Positions 8,331-17,471 of a stretch of 64,000 nt of DNA are shown piece after piece. This DNA is from an uncultured Acidobacteriota bacterium (lineage in GTDB: Bacteria; Acidobacteriota; Blastocatellia; Pyrinomonadales; Pyrinomonadaceae). A model generated the notes under the pieces. It did no database searches. It was not told the DNA's origin and saw only the letters and a list, made by a program, of their open reading frames with translations. Each line of letters opens with the position of its first letter. Position 1 is the first letter of the stretch. Made by a program: the position numbers and the translations under genes. The stretch is from the NCBI GenBank assembly GCA_937871585.1, contig CALMPJ010000038.1:43145-107144 (forward strand), given 5' to 3'.

Positions 8331-10880
8331 TTAGCGCGTTTTCCTGACAGCTCGTTTGGCCGGAGCCTTTTTGGTTCTGGTCTTCTTAGCAAAAGCTCCG
8401 GGAATCGCGGATTCGATTATAAACTTTGCCTGTTCGAGAGTAAGTGCCGCAGCATCTTCGGCCGTGGCACGTGCGCCGTCGGCTTTCCTTGGAATATTGA
8501 TCGCCTTTTTGCCGAATTTCACAACGGGACCCCAACGGGCGTTCTCGACAGTGATCTTCTCGTCGTCCCAGCGTTGAATGTAGCGATTTGCCTCCTTTTC
8601 ACGCTTTGCCTCGATCAGCTCGTTCATGTCTGACTGCGAAAGATCGTCAAAGTCATAGCGTTTCGGCACATTGATGAACATTCCATCCCATTTGATAAAT
8701 GGACCAAAGCGGCCGGTGCCCTTGGTTATCGGTTTACCGTCAAACTCGCCAACAGGAGCATCCGCGATCTGTTTCGCCTTTATGAACTCGATCGCTTTTT
8801 CAGCATCGACCGATGCAAGGTCAGTTCCTCGCGGTATCGAGACGAACTCATCGCCCCATTTCACGTACGGACCGAAACGACCGACGCTGGCCGAGAGTTC
8901 CTTGCCTTCGTAGGTTCCGAGCGTGCCTTGCAGTTTTGAAAGAGCGATGGCTTCTTCGTAGGTGATGGTCTCGATGCTTTGTCCGGGCTGAAGTGTGATA
9001 AATCGCGGCTTTTCCTCTTCGTCAACGGCTCCGATCTGAATGACCGGGCCGAACCGTGCGATACGTGCCACCATCTGCCTACCGGTTTCCGGATCAAGGC
9101 CTAAAACGCGTTCGCCCTTAACTCGCTCGCCGCCTTTTGCCTTTTCGACATCCTCCATGAACGGAGCGTAGAAATCGGCAAGCATTCGCTTCCATTCGAG
9201 CTTTCCGGCAGCGACCTCATCAAACTCTTCTTCGACCTTTGCCGTAAAGCCATAGTCCATGATGTCGTCGAAATGCTGCTTGAGAAAGTCTGTAACGACA
9301 AGTCCGAGATCCGTGGGGAACAATTTGCCTTTTTCGGCTCCTGTGTTTTCGCTGTCTTCTTTGGCGACGAGAGAATCGTCCTTAAGAACAAGTATTCTGA
9401 AAACACGCCTGTAGCCTTCTTTTTCCCGTTTTTCGACATATCCTCGTTTTAAAATAACGGAGATGGTCGACGCGTATGTGGAAGGGCGGCCGATGCCGAG
9501 TTCCTCTAGTTTCTTTACGAGCGATGCTTCGGTGTAACGAGGCTGCGGGCGGCTGAATCTTTCAGTAGCTCGGAGTTCGGATAGCTGAAGCGATTGGCCG
9601 ACAGTCATCGGCGGCAACAAACCTTCGTTCGTCTCTTCCTGATCGTCATCGTCGATGTCCTCGCGATAGACCTTTAGAAAACCGTCGAATTTCAGCACTT
9701 CGCCTGACGCAGTAAGTTCTTCTTTATTGGTCGAGATCTCGATCTTAACGGTAGTTTTTTCGAGTTCGGCCTCGGCCATTTGCGACGCCATTGTTCGCTT
9801 CCAGATCAGTTCATAAAGACGCTGCCATTCCGGATCGCCGATCGTTGTGTTACCGGCATATGTCGGGCGAATTGCCTCGTGAGCCTCTTGTGCAGATTCG
9901 TTCTTGTTCTTGAAAGTTCGTGCCTGATGATAACGGTCGCCATACAAACTGCTGACCGTCTGCTGAATGTCGGCACGAGCGGTTTCACTCAAACTGACGC
10001 TGTCGGTACGCATGTAAGTAATGTGCCCGTTCTCATACAGCTTCTGTGCGATCTGCATCGTGCGCGCGACGCCGTAGCCAAGTTTTCGCGATGCTTCCTG
10101 CTGAAGAGTCGATGTCGTGAACGGCGGTGCCGGCGAGCGTTTTCCAGGCTTTACTCGAACGTCGGTTACGTCATACGCCGCACCGATACAGCCTTGTAAG
10201 AACCTTTCAGCATCTTCGGCTGCGTTCTGCTTTCTACCTTCCGCCTTGAATGTGACGACCTTTCCTGTGATGTCATCGGCGAAGAAAAGGCCTTCGATCT
10301 TGAAGTGACTTTCCGGTTCAAATGCATTGATCTCGCGTTCGCGTTCGACGATCAACCTCAACGCGACGCTCTGCACACGCCCAGCACTGAGACGTTCGCC
10401 GCCAACAACCTTTGTCCACAGCAGCGGGCTAAGGTTGAATCCGACTATCCGATCGAGCACGCGGCGAGCCTGCTGTGCCATTACGAGATCCATATTCACG
10501 GTTCGTGGATTTCGGACCGCAGATTCGATCGCGGGTTTGGTGATCTCGTGAAAAACAATGCGTTTGGTCGAACTTGGGTCGAGGCCCAGAACCTCGCAAA
10601 GGTGCCAGCTGATCGCCTCGCCCTCGCGGTCTTCGTCAGTTGCTAGCCAGACGTCGTCTGACTTTTTTGCAAGCGATGTAAGTTCGCTTACTACCTTTCT
10701 CTTATCGTCTGAAATGATATAGCGAGGTTCAAATCCGTTCTCGATATCAACGCCGCGATCGCGTTTATCCAGATCTCGTATATGACCAATACAGCTTTTT
10801 ACTTGAAAATCCGCGCCAAGTATTTTTTCGATGGTCTTCGCTTTCGCGGGGCTTTCGACTATTAGCAGGTTTCTCGACAT
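8331..10880 (-). CDS. topA: DNA topoisomerase I
   Basis: This 849-residue type IA topoisomerase relaxes negative supercoils. The N-terminal TOPRIM domain starts with NLLIVESPAKAKTIEKIL and has the DEDREGEAISWHL acidic triad. The active-site tyrosine is in GHITYMRTDSVSLS. Instead of the four-cysteine zinc fingers of E. coli TopA, the C-terminus carries four topoisomerase C-terminal repeats (ARFGPVIQIG, GRFGPYVKWG, GRFGPFIKWD, ARWGPVVKFG) and a lysine/arginine-rich tail. This layout is common in Gram-positive and acidobacterial enzymes. It follows dprA, as in many bacteria where dprA and topA are neighbours. Confidence 0.97.
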   Translation of the reverse strand: MSRNLLIVESPAKAKTIEKILGADFQVKSCIGHIRDLDKRDRGVDIENGFEPRYIISDDKRKVVSELTSLAKKSDDVWLATDEDREGEAISWHLCEVLGLDPSSTKRIVFHEITKPAIESAVRNPRTVNMDLVMAQQARRVLDRIVGFNLSPLLWTKVVGGERLSAGRVQSVALRLIVEREREINAFEPESHFKIEGLFFADDITGKVVTFKAEGRKQNAAEDAERFLQGCIGAAYDVTDVRVKPGKRSPAPPFTTSTLQQEASRKLGYGVARTMQIAQKLYENGHITYMRTDSVSLSETARADIQQTVSSLYGDRYHQARTFKNKNESAQEAHEAIRPTYAGNTTIGDPEWQRLYELIWKRTMASQMAEAELEKTTVKIEISTNKEELTASGEVLKFDGFLKVYREDIDDDDQEETNEGLLPPMTVGQSLQLSELRATERFSRPQPRYTEASLVKKLEELGIGRPSTYASTISVILKRGYVEKREKEGYRRVFRILVLKDDSLVAKEDSENTGAEKGKLFPTDLGLVVTDFLKQHFDDIMDYGFTAKVEEEFDEVAAGKLEWKRMLADFYAPFMEDVEKAKGGERVKGERVLGLDPETGRQMVARIARFGPVIQIGAVDEEEKPRFITLQPGQSIETITYEEAIALSKLQGTLGTYEGKELSASVGRFGPYVKWGDEFVSIPRGTDLASVDAEKAIEFIKAKQIADAPVGEFDGKPITKGTGRFGPFIKWDGMFINVPKRYDFDDLSQSDMNELIEAKREKEANRYIQRWDDEKITVENARWGPVVKFGKKAINIPRKADGARATAEDAAALTLEQAKFIIESAIPGAFAKKTRTKKAPAKRAVRKTR

Positions 10881-11053
10881 TCTAAACTTTGTAGCTCGTG
10901 AGGCGGCTATCGTTCAGCCACTACGCGCTGCCCACCTTGGAAAAAAATACGCCAGCCGCAAAAACTTGGCTGACGGTTAAGTTATCTAACACCTGCGCAG
11001 TGCGGGTGTCAATTCGAGGTCGCGGCAATTCGAAAAGTTGTCCTCAGCTTGAA

Positions 11054-12175
11054 CTAAGCTCGACGCGCGTAGTGCTTCCCCGGAAGTACGCGAATAAGAT
11101 CTCGAATATCCATCGAAACGAGCGCTGAATTCAGATCGCCAAAACTCAATTCCGTCTTTTCGAGCAGGTCGTCGATGTGGGTTGGTTCCTCGGCGGAAAG
11201 CTGTGACCAGACGGTGCGTTCGTGGTCTGACAGATCGGCAGGCATCAATGTTGGTTGAGCCGAAGAACTCGCGCGTTTTTCAGGTTTTGGCGGCAATATT
11301 GCGGCGGCAATGTCGCTTGGTAACTCAGCCACAACATCCTGCCAGTGTTGTACGAGCTTGGCACCGCTCTTGATCAGATAATTGGTCCCAAAAGAATTGC
11401 TCGACGTGATATTTCCCGGCACGGCCATGACCTCGCGGTTCTGTTCGCTTGCCAGGCGAGCTGTTATCAATGAACCGCTGCGCTCGTTCGCCTCGATGAT
11501 CAACACTCCGTGGCTGAAACCGCTGATAATTCTATTACGAAATGGAAAGTGGTCCGGCAGAGGAGGCGTGCCAAGCGGGAATTGCGTGACGAGACAGCCG
11601 CCGCCAGACAATATCTCTCGCACCAAGCCGTTGTTTTCTTTCGGATAGATGTTATCAAGACCCGTTCCCATCACGGCGACGGTTCGACCGCCGGCTGCGA
11701 CAGCTCCGCGATGTCCGGCTGTGTCAATTCCGCGTGCGAGGCCGGAAACGATCGTGATGCCGTGTTTGGCGAGATCACGCGAAAGCATCTCGGACGAGTT
11801 CTGTCCATATGTTGAACAGTTTCGCGAGCCGACAACTCCTATACACGGCTGATCAAAACATGCCTGCCAGTCGCCTTTGACGTAAAGCACCGGCGGCGGA
11901 TCGTCTATTTCACGCAGCATCGCCGGATAGCTGCCGTCATCGAGAATGAGAACGTCGCCGCCGTCGGCCTTGACCATTTCAAGCTCGCGTTTCGCACGTT
12001 CTTGAAACTCGTTCTTCAGAATGCTGTCGATCGTCTCCGGCCCAAGCCGCAGCATCTCAAGCTCAGTCCGCGTTGCACTAAACACCGCCGACGGCGAACC
12101 GAACCGCTCAAGCAACCTCGTCGCCGCCCGCGGCCCCACGCCCGGAGTCATGTTTAATGCGATCCACTCGTACAT
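11054..12175 (-). CDS. dprA: DNA-processing protein DprA
   Basis: The 373-residue protein loads RecA onto incoming single-stranded DNA in natural transformation. It starts with an HhH region (LNMTPGVGPRAATRLLERFG), followed by the Rossmann-like DprA fold with VGSRNCSTYGQ, IVSGLARGIDTAGHRGAVAA, GGRTVAVMGTGLDNIYP and HFPFRNRIISGFSHGVLIIE, all family signatures. A C-terminal winged-helix-like domain is present (THIDDLLEKTELSFGDLNSA). It is the first gene of the dprA-topA pair, with about 170 bases between them. Confidence 0.97.
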   Translation of the reverse strand: MYEWIALNMTPGVGPRAATRLLERFGSPSAVFSATRTELEMLRLGPETIDSILKNEFQERAKRELEMVKADGGDVLILDDGSYPAMLREIDDPPPVLYVKGDWQACFDQPCIGVVGSRNCSTYGQNSSEMLSRDLAKHGITIVSGLARGIDTAGHRGAVAAGGRTVAVMGTGLDNIYPKENNGLVREILSGGGCLVTQFPLGTPPLPDHFPFRNRIISGFSHGVLIIEANERSGSLITARLASEQNREVMAVPGNITSSNSFGTNYLIKSGAKLVQHWQDVVAELPSDIAAAILPPKPEKRASSSAQPTLMPADLSDHERTVWSQLSAEEPTHIDDLLEKTELSFGDLNSALVSMDIRDLIRVLPGKHYARRA

Positions 12176-12216
12176 CGTTTCTACTGTTTACTGCCGCTGC
12201 ATCTGCCTACTGATCT

Positions 12217-12314
12217 TGGCGGAGGCGTGTGGGAGTCGAACCCACCTGACGACGCTCTCGCGCTGTCACTACGGTTTTGAAGACCGCGCCCATCACCGGA
12301 CAAGCCGCGCCTCC
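12217..12314 (-). tRNA. selC: Selenocysteine tRNA (anticodon UCA)
   Basis: On the minus strand the 98-base gene begins GGAGGCGC and ends with a complementary acceptor strand and an encoded CCA. The anticodon loop CTTCAAA carries UCA, which reads UGA. The variable arm is very long (about 20 bases, GTGACAGCGCGAGAGCG region), and the T arm is GTGGG-TTCGACT-CCCAC. The extended acceptor, long variable arm and UCA anticodon are diagnostic for tRNA-Sec. The eighth acceptor pair is a C-A mismatch. The selD gene at 46.7 kb fits with a working selenocysteine pathway; selA and selB are not in this window. Confidence 0.95.
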
Positions 12315-12321
12315 GATCAAT

Positions 12322-12348
12322 TTGGAACCGCCTGCGTCAGCGGGCGGC
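12322..12348. repeat. REP-like palindrome between M20 peptidase and tRNA-Sec
   Basis: The sequence TTGGAACCGCCTGCGTCAGC followed by GGGCGGC forms a hairpin (CCGCCTGCGTCAGCGGGCGG core). An almost identical copy is at 24590-24613, where it lies inside a coding frame. It thus represents a second REP family in this window. Confidence 0.65.
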
Positions 12349-12356
12349 ATTCATGT

Positions 12357-13490
12357 CTAATTCGCTAGCAACAACGTTACCAATGTTGCCCGCTTTGCAG
12401 TATCATCAACCAAAACATGCTCAGTCAGCATATGTGCTCCGTTGCCGGCAATGCCGAGGCCATCGATGACGGGAACACCGAGAGCGGCGACAAAATTGCC
12501 GTCGGACGCACCGCCGACTTGGGTTTCGTCAAGTGTGTAGCCGAACGAAGCGGCGATCGTGCGTGCGCTTTCGAACATCTCGACCACCTTCGGCGTGCGC
12601 TCCATCGGCGGACGATTTATTCCGCCTTCGATCGAAAGCGAAACTCGCGGATCGACAGGCTCGACGCCTCGGATCTCGCGGTCAACGCGTTCGCCCTCAG
12701 CCGAAGAGCTGAATCTAACGTCAACTTCGCAGCTCGAATGTTCAGGGATCACGTTCGAAGTAGTTCCGCCTTTGAATGTAGTGACGTTAACGGTTGTGCC
12801 GATCTCAGGCCGCTGTATTGCATGGATCACGTCGATGTGTCGTGCTAGTTCGGCGATCGCATTGGCACCTTTTTCGGGCTCAAGACCGGCATGTGCGGGT
12901 GCTCCGTGAGCGCGGATCGTGTATTGGCCCGTGCCTTTTCGGCCGGTTTTTACGGCACCGTTTTGCGACGGTTCAAACACCAAACAGCGGGTGGCGTTTG
13001 CAGCTTCTCGTTCGACGAACTCACGGCCCGTGTGGCTGCCGATCTCTTCGTCGCAAGAGAGCAAGATGGTGATCGGCGACGAAGGCCTTGTTCCTGTTTC
13101 GACAAAGTATCGCAAAGCCTCGAACATAAGTACGATGTTCGCCTTCATATCAAAAATGCCGCAGCCGTAGAATTTTCCGTCCTCGATACGAGTTGGATTT
13201 TGAATCGCCGTGCCGACAGGATGAACCGTGTCCGTGTGGCCGAGGAACATCGTTGGCTTTGCGTCGCCCACAAACGCACGAATGATGACGTGGTCGCCAT
13301 CATCGACAGCGATACGCTCAAACGTCGCAATATCGCCGAGCGCTGTCGTCCATTGTTCAATAAGATCGGCGACGCTTCGGCTCGCCTGAGCGTCGTGCGA
13401 AGGCGATTCGATATCGACGATGTCGCGTATCGCGTCGAAAATCGCCGTTTGGCGAGACTCGAAATATTGCAGCGTTTCTGTGGGCGTCAT
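12357..13490 (-). CDS. M20 family zinc carboxypeptidase (glutamate carboxypeptidase-like)
   Basis: The 377-residue protein belongs to the M20A/CPG2-like metallopeptidases. Zinc-binding motifs are MFLGHTDTVHPVGT (His), GIFDMKANIV (bridging Asp), LSCDEEIGSHTG (catalytic and metal Glu) and GASDGNFVAALG; the lid or dimerisation domain has FKGGTTSNVIPEHSSCEVDV. I chose the ATG at 13490 rather than the longer frame to 13646, because the extra 52 residues lie inside the upstream nuclease gene and are not peptidase-like. The start is two bases after the stop of the nuclease gene, so the two are likely cotranscribed. No signal peptide is seen. Confidence 0.9.
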   Translation of the reverse strand: MTPTETLQYFESRQTAIFDAIRDIVDIESPSHDAQASRSVADLIEQWTTALGDIATFERIAVDDGDHVIIRAFVGDAKPTMFLGHTDTVHPVGTAIQNPTRIEDGKFYGCGIFDMKANIVLMFEALRYFVETGTRPSSPITILLSCDEEIGSHTGREFVEREAANATRCLVFEPSQNGAVKTGRKGTGQYTIRAHGAPAHAGLEPEKGANAIAELARHIDVIHAIQRPEIGTTVNVTTFKGGTTSNVIPEHSSCEVDVRFSSSAEGERVDREIRGVEPVDPRVSLSIEGGINRPPMERTPKVVEMFESARTIAASFGYTLDETQVGGASDGNFVAALGVPVIDGLGIAGNGAHMLTEHVLVDDTAKRATLVTLLLAN

Positions 13491-13492
13491 TA

Positions 13493-14707
13493 TTAGAACG
13501 AAACGTCGGTGATCTTGTTGTCGGCTGCGAATTTGCGGGCTTCGGCTTCGGTCTTGAATGTTCTCACAACATCGTATTCCTTCATTACCATTTTGCCGTC
13601 GATCATGAAGCTGTACATCGGCCTCGCAGCAGGATCGTTCGGACACATATCAAGCAAAGAGATCTCAAGCGTCTGTTTAACCGACGCTGTGTGGGTGACC
13701 GGGTACATTACCTTGCGAATTATCTTGCACGGTATCTTGATTTCCGACACTCCGTCGGGCCGTGTACCGAATACTTCGTTGAACAGATTGCCCATTCTAT
13801 AGCCCGCGAGAGCTATGCGTTCCTGAGCCAGTTCGAACGCGTGTTTCATATATTTCGAGTCCGGCTTCTCGCCAAACTTGAGACCCTTGAATGCAACATC
13901 TTGGGCGGCCTTTAGGCTTTCATTTGCCCAAGCATCAATGCTCAAATTGTTTGCTTGGCTTGCGAGTTTTTCGTACGGGAACCGCTTCATTATCTCTTCG
14001 CCTTTCGGATCGAGGTATTCAGCGTCGCATTTTGCATCGGTGTTCGGTTGGTAGCGGACCAAGATCTGATCCCACAGCGAATGTAGGTTGTCCTGCTGTT
14101 CACGCGGCGTACCTTTCGGCGTTAGAAAAAACAAGTTGCCGCCTTGGTCGCCCTTTGGATTGTACTCGGACACAAGAGCCGAGATATGCAGCGGCTGGTG
14201 AACATCGCCGATCAGATGTTCGAGCCAGGCGATCGCAACGGCCTTTTCGGCGTCAGGTGCATTCGAGCGAATTACGTTTGAGAATTCGCCGATCTTGGCG
14301 AGAGCCTTGCCGGCCGGTTCCATTCCGTCGACAGCCTCCGCCTTGCCGTCTTTTTCGGTCCAGAACATGTTTGTGTAATGCCAGTCAGAGTTGTGATACT
14401 TCTTGAATCGATTATCAAACGCTCGGTCGCGAATAATATCGGCCCAATATGCCATCAACATAAAATGTTCGCGGCGTTTCGTCTCAAGCGGTCGCGAACC
14501 AAAATTGAAGAAATACATCCCAATGCTCGAATCTTCCGGTGCCGCCATCAATATCTTGTGAACTTTCTCGCGAACCTCCGGCGTCATCCGCTGCCACGCG
14601 ATATACGCCGTCGTTTTATGGCCCGATTCGTCCCACGCAAATGCACTTGACGGTATTACAAAAGAAACGATCGCCAATACAACGATCGACCGAATGATGT
14701 TTCGCAT
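13493..14707 (-). CDS. Secreted S1/P1 family nuclease
   Basis: The 404-residue protein has a signal peptide ending at AFA, so the mature protein starts with a tryptophan (WDESGHKTTAYIAW), which is a zinc ligand in this phospholipase C/P1 nuclease fold. Further ligands are visible in MAYWADIIRD (Asp), SDWHYTNMF (His), LEHLIGDVHQPLHIS (His, Asp, His) and DNLHSLWDQIL (His, Asp). These trinuclear zinc enzymes degrade single-stranded DNA and RNA, here presumably in the periplasm or outside for nutrient scavenging. The C-terminal 100 residues form an extra domain. An AGAGGT site precedes the ATG. Confidence 0.9.
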   Translation of the reverse strand: MRNIIRSIVVLAIVSFVIPSSAFAWDESGHKTTAYIAWQRMTPEVREKVHKILMAAPEDSSIGMYFFNFGSRPLETKRREHFMLMAYWADIIRDRAFDNRFKKYHNSDWHYTNMFWTEKDGKAEAVDGMEPAGKALAKIGEFSNVIRSNAPDAEKAVAIAWLEHLIGDVHQPLHISALVSEYNPKGDQGGNLFFLTPKGTPREQQDNLHSLWDQILVRYQPNTDAKCDAEYLDPKGEEIMKRFPYEKLASQANNLSIDAWANESLKAAQDVAFKGLKFGEKPDSKYMKHAFELAQERIALAGYRMGNLFNEVFGTRPDGVSEIKIPCKIIRKVMYPVTHTASVKQTLEISLLDMCPNDPAARPMYSFMIDGKMVMKEYDVVRTFKTEAEARKFAADNKITDVSF

Positions 14708-14902
14708 ATTTTTACCTCTGAATCCGATGTACTGATATTAACGAAAATTACAGATAACAAAAAGCAACTGTTCGCTTTACAAATCTATACAAACGTTTAG
14801 TCGAGCAAAAGCATCTATTAGTTGTGCAAAAACTTTCGCCAAACACGTTCATAACAGTGAGGGCGACGCGACAAGAAGTAACAGCGTCAGGAAGTTTTAA
14901 TT

Positions 14903-15157
14903 ATGCAAGCGATTTTGGAACAAAACTATATAGCCGAGCGTCTAATAGATAGAACGTCGGCAGAATTTGGAGAAAAGATCGGCGTTTTTGGCAAGTTGTT
15001 CGGTTGCTGGCACAAACAGTTGACCAGGCCGTTCAAGGGCAAACAAAGCTCGTACAGATCATGTACAACGTGTGGTGCAAGAGCAAAGTTTGATACGGAG
15101 AATTTAACGACATTGGGGACATTTTATTATCCCCCTTCGGTGACGCAACGACCGTAA
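14903..15157 (+). CDS. Small conserved protein with a CxxC-type zinc motif, 84 aa
   Basis: The protein contains a block that looks like a conserved small family: FGCWHKQLTRPFKGKQSSYR followed by SCTTCGARAKFDTENLTTLG. Two cysteine pairs or a Cys/His set (C-W-H, C-x-x-C) could bind zinc. I recall similar small proteins in other Acidobacteria but cannot name a family. A GGAAG site lies about ten bases before the ATG. It is flanked by nuclease and SH3-protein genes on the other strand and ends before a bidirectional terminator. The 195 bases upstream hold no other gene that I see. Confidence 0.6.
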   Translation: MQAILEQNYIAERLIDRTSAEFGEKIGVFGKLFGCWHKQLTRPFKGKQSSYRSCTTCGARAKFDTENLTTLGTFYYPPSVTQRP

Positions 15158-15217
15158 CTGTTGCAATTGTTTACTATTCATACATCCTGTCTATTATACC
15201 TACCAAGTAAACCTACC

Positions 15218-15247
15218 GAGAGCGGCGTTCCAAAAAACGCCGCTCTC
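15218..15247. terminator. Bidirectional rho-independent terminator
   Basis: A perfect 12-bp stem (GAGAGCGGCGTT paired with AACGCCGCTCTC, six-base loop) separates the convergent small gene at 14903-15157 and the SH3-protein gene. TTTCAATTT follows on the plus strand. Confidence 0.85.
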
Positions 15248-15254
15248 TTTCAAT

Positions 15255-15965
15255 TTAGTACGTCAAATATGCGTCGAAAACCCAGCCGGACATTCCGTTA
15301 TAACTAGCCTGACACCATCTTCCGGAACGTTTTACAGGCGTAATAACCGGACCACAGCCTCCGATATTTACGGTCGCTCCGTGTGGAATTTTGGCAATGC
15401 GTTCACCGATCTGAGCGCTCGGGAGGCTTCGAAGAGCAAGGAAACCATCGCCCGGCGAATTGGCTCTTGCCGTTGTTTGAGTCGTTGACGTCTCCGGCAT
15501 CTTCAACGGGACATTCGCGTTAGACGAACCTTTCTTTTGGTCAGCGATCTGCTTTTCGAGATTCGCTATTTGATCACGAAGATCTTTGTTCGGGTCCGGC
15601 GTTGGCGAGGTGTTTTTTGCAGGTGTTGGGCTCTGTGAATTTGTAACGCCGGATACAGAATCGCGGTTGAAGTACATTATCGCCGCGGCTCCGATCACCG
15701 CGAGTACAACCATCGCAAACACGCCCGCGATGATAAAGAATGCTTTCATTCCACCGCCGCCGCCGGACGAAACCGTAGCGTATTGAGTCGTTGGCTGCGG
15801 AGCGTTTTGAACCGTTTGAGGAATGTCGACGCGCACACCGCCGCCGCTTCCCTGATGAACTACGGTTTGTTGCTCCCCGAGATCTATTAGTGTGTTGCCA
15901 TCAGACAGACAGTACGCCAACGTGTCGTCTGTGTAGGTAGTTCGGCATGCCGGACATTGTTTCAT
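15255..15965 (-). CDS. Membrane-anchored zinc-ribbon protein with C-terminal SH3-like domain
   Basis: The 236-residue protein has an N-terminal zinc ribbon (MKQCPACRTTYTDDTLAYCL), a glycine-rich linker, a single transmembrane segment (FFIIAGVFAMVVLAVIGAAA), a proline/threonine linker, a short coiled coil (DLRDQIANLEKQIADQKK) and a C-terminal bacterial SH3 domain (GFLALRSLPSAQIGERIAKI through SGWVFDAYLTY). The zinc ribbon is on the cytoplasmic side and the SH3 domain outside. Such proteins with the same ribbon are frequent in this lineage (compare 24495). The ligand is unknown; SH3b domains often bind cell wall. Confidence 0.8.
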   Translation of the reverse strand: MKQCPACRTTYTDDTLAYCLSDGNTLIDLGEQQTVVHQGSGGGVRVDIPQTVQNAPQPTTQYATVSSGGGGGMKAFFIIAGVFAMVVLAVIGAAAIMYFNRDSVSGVTNSQSPTPAKNTSPTPDPNKDLRDQIANLEKQIADQKKGSSNANVPLKMPETSTTQTTARANSPGDGFLALRSLPSAQIGERIAKIPHGATVNIGGCGPVITPVKRSGRWCQASYNGMSGWVFDAYLTY

Positions 15966-16085
15966 AACGGCTATTTATAATTGAGAAGCGTGCCGCAATC
16001 AAGCAGTAGAAGCCAAGTGATGGTGATTTTCCCTTGCGCGCTTTGAGGTGCTTCGGTTAAAGTCAACGGAATACAGGAGTTCGGA

Positions 16086-16634
16086 ATGATAAAGAAATTG
16101 TTACTGGCCGTTTCGGCCATCATCGTTATTGCCATCGCGATCATACTTATCGCCGCCGCGATGCAGGCTGATGATCTGAAAGTCACTCGTTCAGCTACCT
16201 ATTCCGCGTCGCCGGAGAAGGTATTTGAGCAGATCAACGATTTTCGCAAATGGGACGCTTGGTCACCGTGGGCAAAACTCGACCCGAATATGACCGTCAC
16301 TCATTCCGGTGCTGCTAATGGCGTCGGTGCCGCTTATGCGTGGAAAGGAAACGGCGATGTCGGCGAAGGCAAGATGACGATCAACGCAAGTCATCCCTAC
16401 GAACACATCGGCATCGACCTTGATTTCATTGCGCCGATGGAAGCAAAGAACAAGACTGATTTCACGTTCAAGGCCAACGGCGACAAGACTGACGTTACAT
16501 GGACGATGGTCGGTAAGAAGAACTTTATTACCAAGATCTTTTGTGTGTTTTTTGATATGGACAAGCTGATCGGAGCTGATTTTGAAAAGGGCCTTGCCCA
16601 ACTGAAACCTGTTGTTGAAACAACCGTAAAATAG
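16086..16634 (+). CDS. SRPBCC (polyketide cyclase-like) family protein with N-terminal membrane anchor
   Basis: The 182-residue protein has one N-terminal hydrophobic segment (LLLAVSAIIVIAIAIILIAA) followed by a START-like SRPBCC domain: YSASPEKVFEQINDFRKWDA, then WSPWAKLDP and the C-terminal GLAQLKPVVE helix. The fold binds hydrophobic ligands; the ligand here is unknown. It starts at an ATG with AGGAG seven bases upstream and is followed after eight bases by a DoxX gene, with a DUF1428 gene next, forming a three-gene operon closed by a terminator at 17425-17452. Confidence 0.85.
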   Translation: MIKKLLLAVSAIIVIAIAIILIAAAMQADDLKVTRSATYSASPEKVFEQINDFRKWDAWSPWAKLDPNMTVTHSGAANGVGAAYAWKGNGDVGEGKMTINASHPYEHIGIDLDFIAPMEAKNKTDFTFKANGDKTDVTWTMVGKKNFITKIFCVFFDMDKLIGADFEKGLAQLKPVVETTVK

Positions 16635-16642
16635 GAAAACTT

Positions 16643-17029
16643 ATGCCAGAATCTAGTACCAGCATCAGCAAAGGTGCGCGCATCGCCGGTTGGATATTGT
16701 CGATATTGCCGTGTTTGCTTTTGACCGTGAGCGCGGTCATGAAATTTATTCAACCGGCAGGCTTTGACGAAGGCCTCAAACACATGGGCTGGGACGCCGG
16801 TGTAATGAAATATATAGGTGTGGTCGAATTGGCCTGTGTGGTGATCTACCTTTTCCCGCGAACCGCTGTTCTTGGAGCAATACTGATCACAGGCTATATG
16901 GGCGGAGCGATGGCGACACACGTTCGGGTCGGCGATCCGTTTTTTGTTCAACTGCTTGTTGGTGTTGTCGCCTGGGCCGGCCTGTGGCTGCGAGATGCAA
17001 GAGTGAAGAATCTTATTCCACTGAATTAG
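16643..17029 (+). CDS. DoxX family membrane protein
   Basis: This 128-residue protein has four predicted transmembrane helices (IAGWILSILPCLLLTVSAVM; DAGVMKYIGVVELACVVIYL; AVLGAILITGYMGGAMATHV; FFVQLLVGVVAWAGLWLRD), matching DoxX/DoxD-like small quinol- or redox-linked membrane proteins. The function of such stand-alone members is not established. It sits between the SRPBCC and DUF1428 genes with spacings of eight and seven bases. Confidence 0.85.
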   Translation: MPESSTSISKGARIAGWILSILPCLLLTVSAVMKFIQPAGFDEGLKHMGWDAGVMKYIGVVELACVVIYLFPRTAVLGAILITGYMGGAMATHVRVGDPFFVQLLVGVVAWAGLWLRDARVKNLIPLN

Positions 17030-17036
17030 GAGAATT

Positions 17037-17402
17037 ATGTCTAAATACGCTGATGTTTACCTGTGTCCGATCCTCGAATCGAACGTTCCTGCTTACAAAA
17101 AGATGGCGACTGCCTGCGGCAAGATATTCTTGAAGCACGGTGCCACACGTTATCGTGAATATGTCGCTTCCGACCTAGATGTCGAAGGCGTCGTGCCATT
17201 CCCGAAACGCGTAAAGCTCAAAGAAGGCGAAACGCTGATCTACGCTGCCGTCGAATTCAATTCTGAAGCCCAGCGCAACAAAGCGATGAAAGCGATCATG
17301 AAAGACCCGGAGATGGCAGCGATGTGCGGTCCGGACGATAAGCCACTGTTCGATTTCAAACGAATGGTTTACGGCGGATTCAAAATACTCGTGGATCTTT
17401 AA
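17037..17402 (+). CDS. DUF1428 family protein (YbaA-like)
   Basis: The 121-residue protein shows the ferredoxin-like DUF1428 pattern: YADVYLCPILESNVPAYKKM, then FLKHGATRYREYVASD, LIYAAVEFNSEAQRNKAMKA and the C-terminal FDFKRMVYGGFKILVDL, which is the family hallmark. The function is unknown. It is the last gene of the SRPBCC-DoxX operon, with an AGGAG site before its ATG and a terminator 20 bases after its stop. Confidence 0.9.
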   Translation: MSKYADVYLCPILESNVPAYKKMATACGKIFLKHGATRYREYVASDLDVEGVVPFPKRVKLKEGETLIYAAVEFNSEAQRNKAMKAIMKDPEMAAMCGPDDKPLFDFKRMVYGGFKILVDL

Positions 17403-17424
17403 TTCAGATTTCAGACCGAATAAC

Positions 17425-17452
17425 AAAGCCGGTTTCTTATGAGACCGGCTTT
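17425..17452 (+). terminator. Rho-independent terminator after the DUF1428 gene
   Basis: The stem AAAGCCGGT/ACCGGCTTT, extended by a TC/GA pairing around a short loop, is followed by TGTTGT. It closes the three-gene operon and lies just ahead of the MATE gene. Confidence 0.75.
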
Positions 17453-17471
17453 GTTGTAACCTCAATCTACT

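Noticed and set aside
12891..13496. Long plus-strand open frame of 201 codons
   Set aside because: It is the shadow of the M20 peptidase gene, whose motifs are clear on the minus strand.
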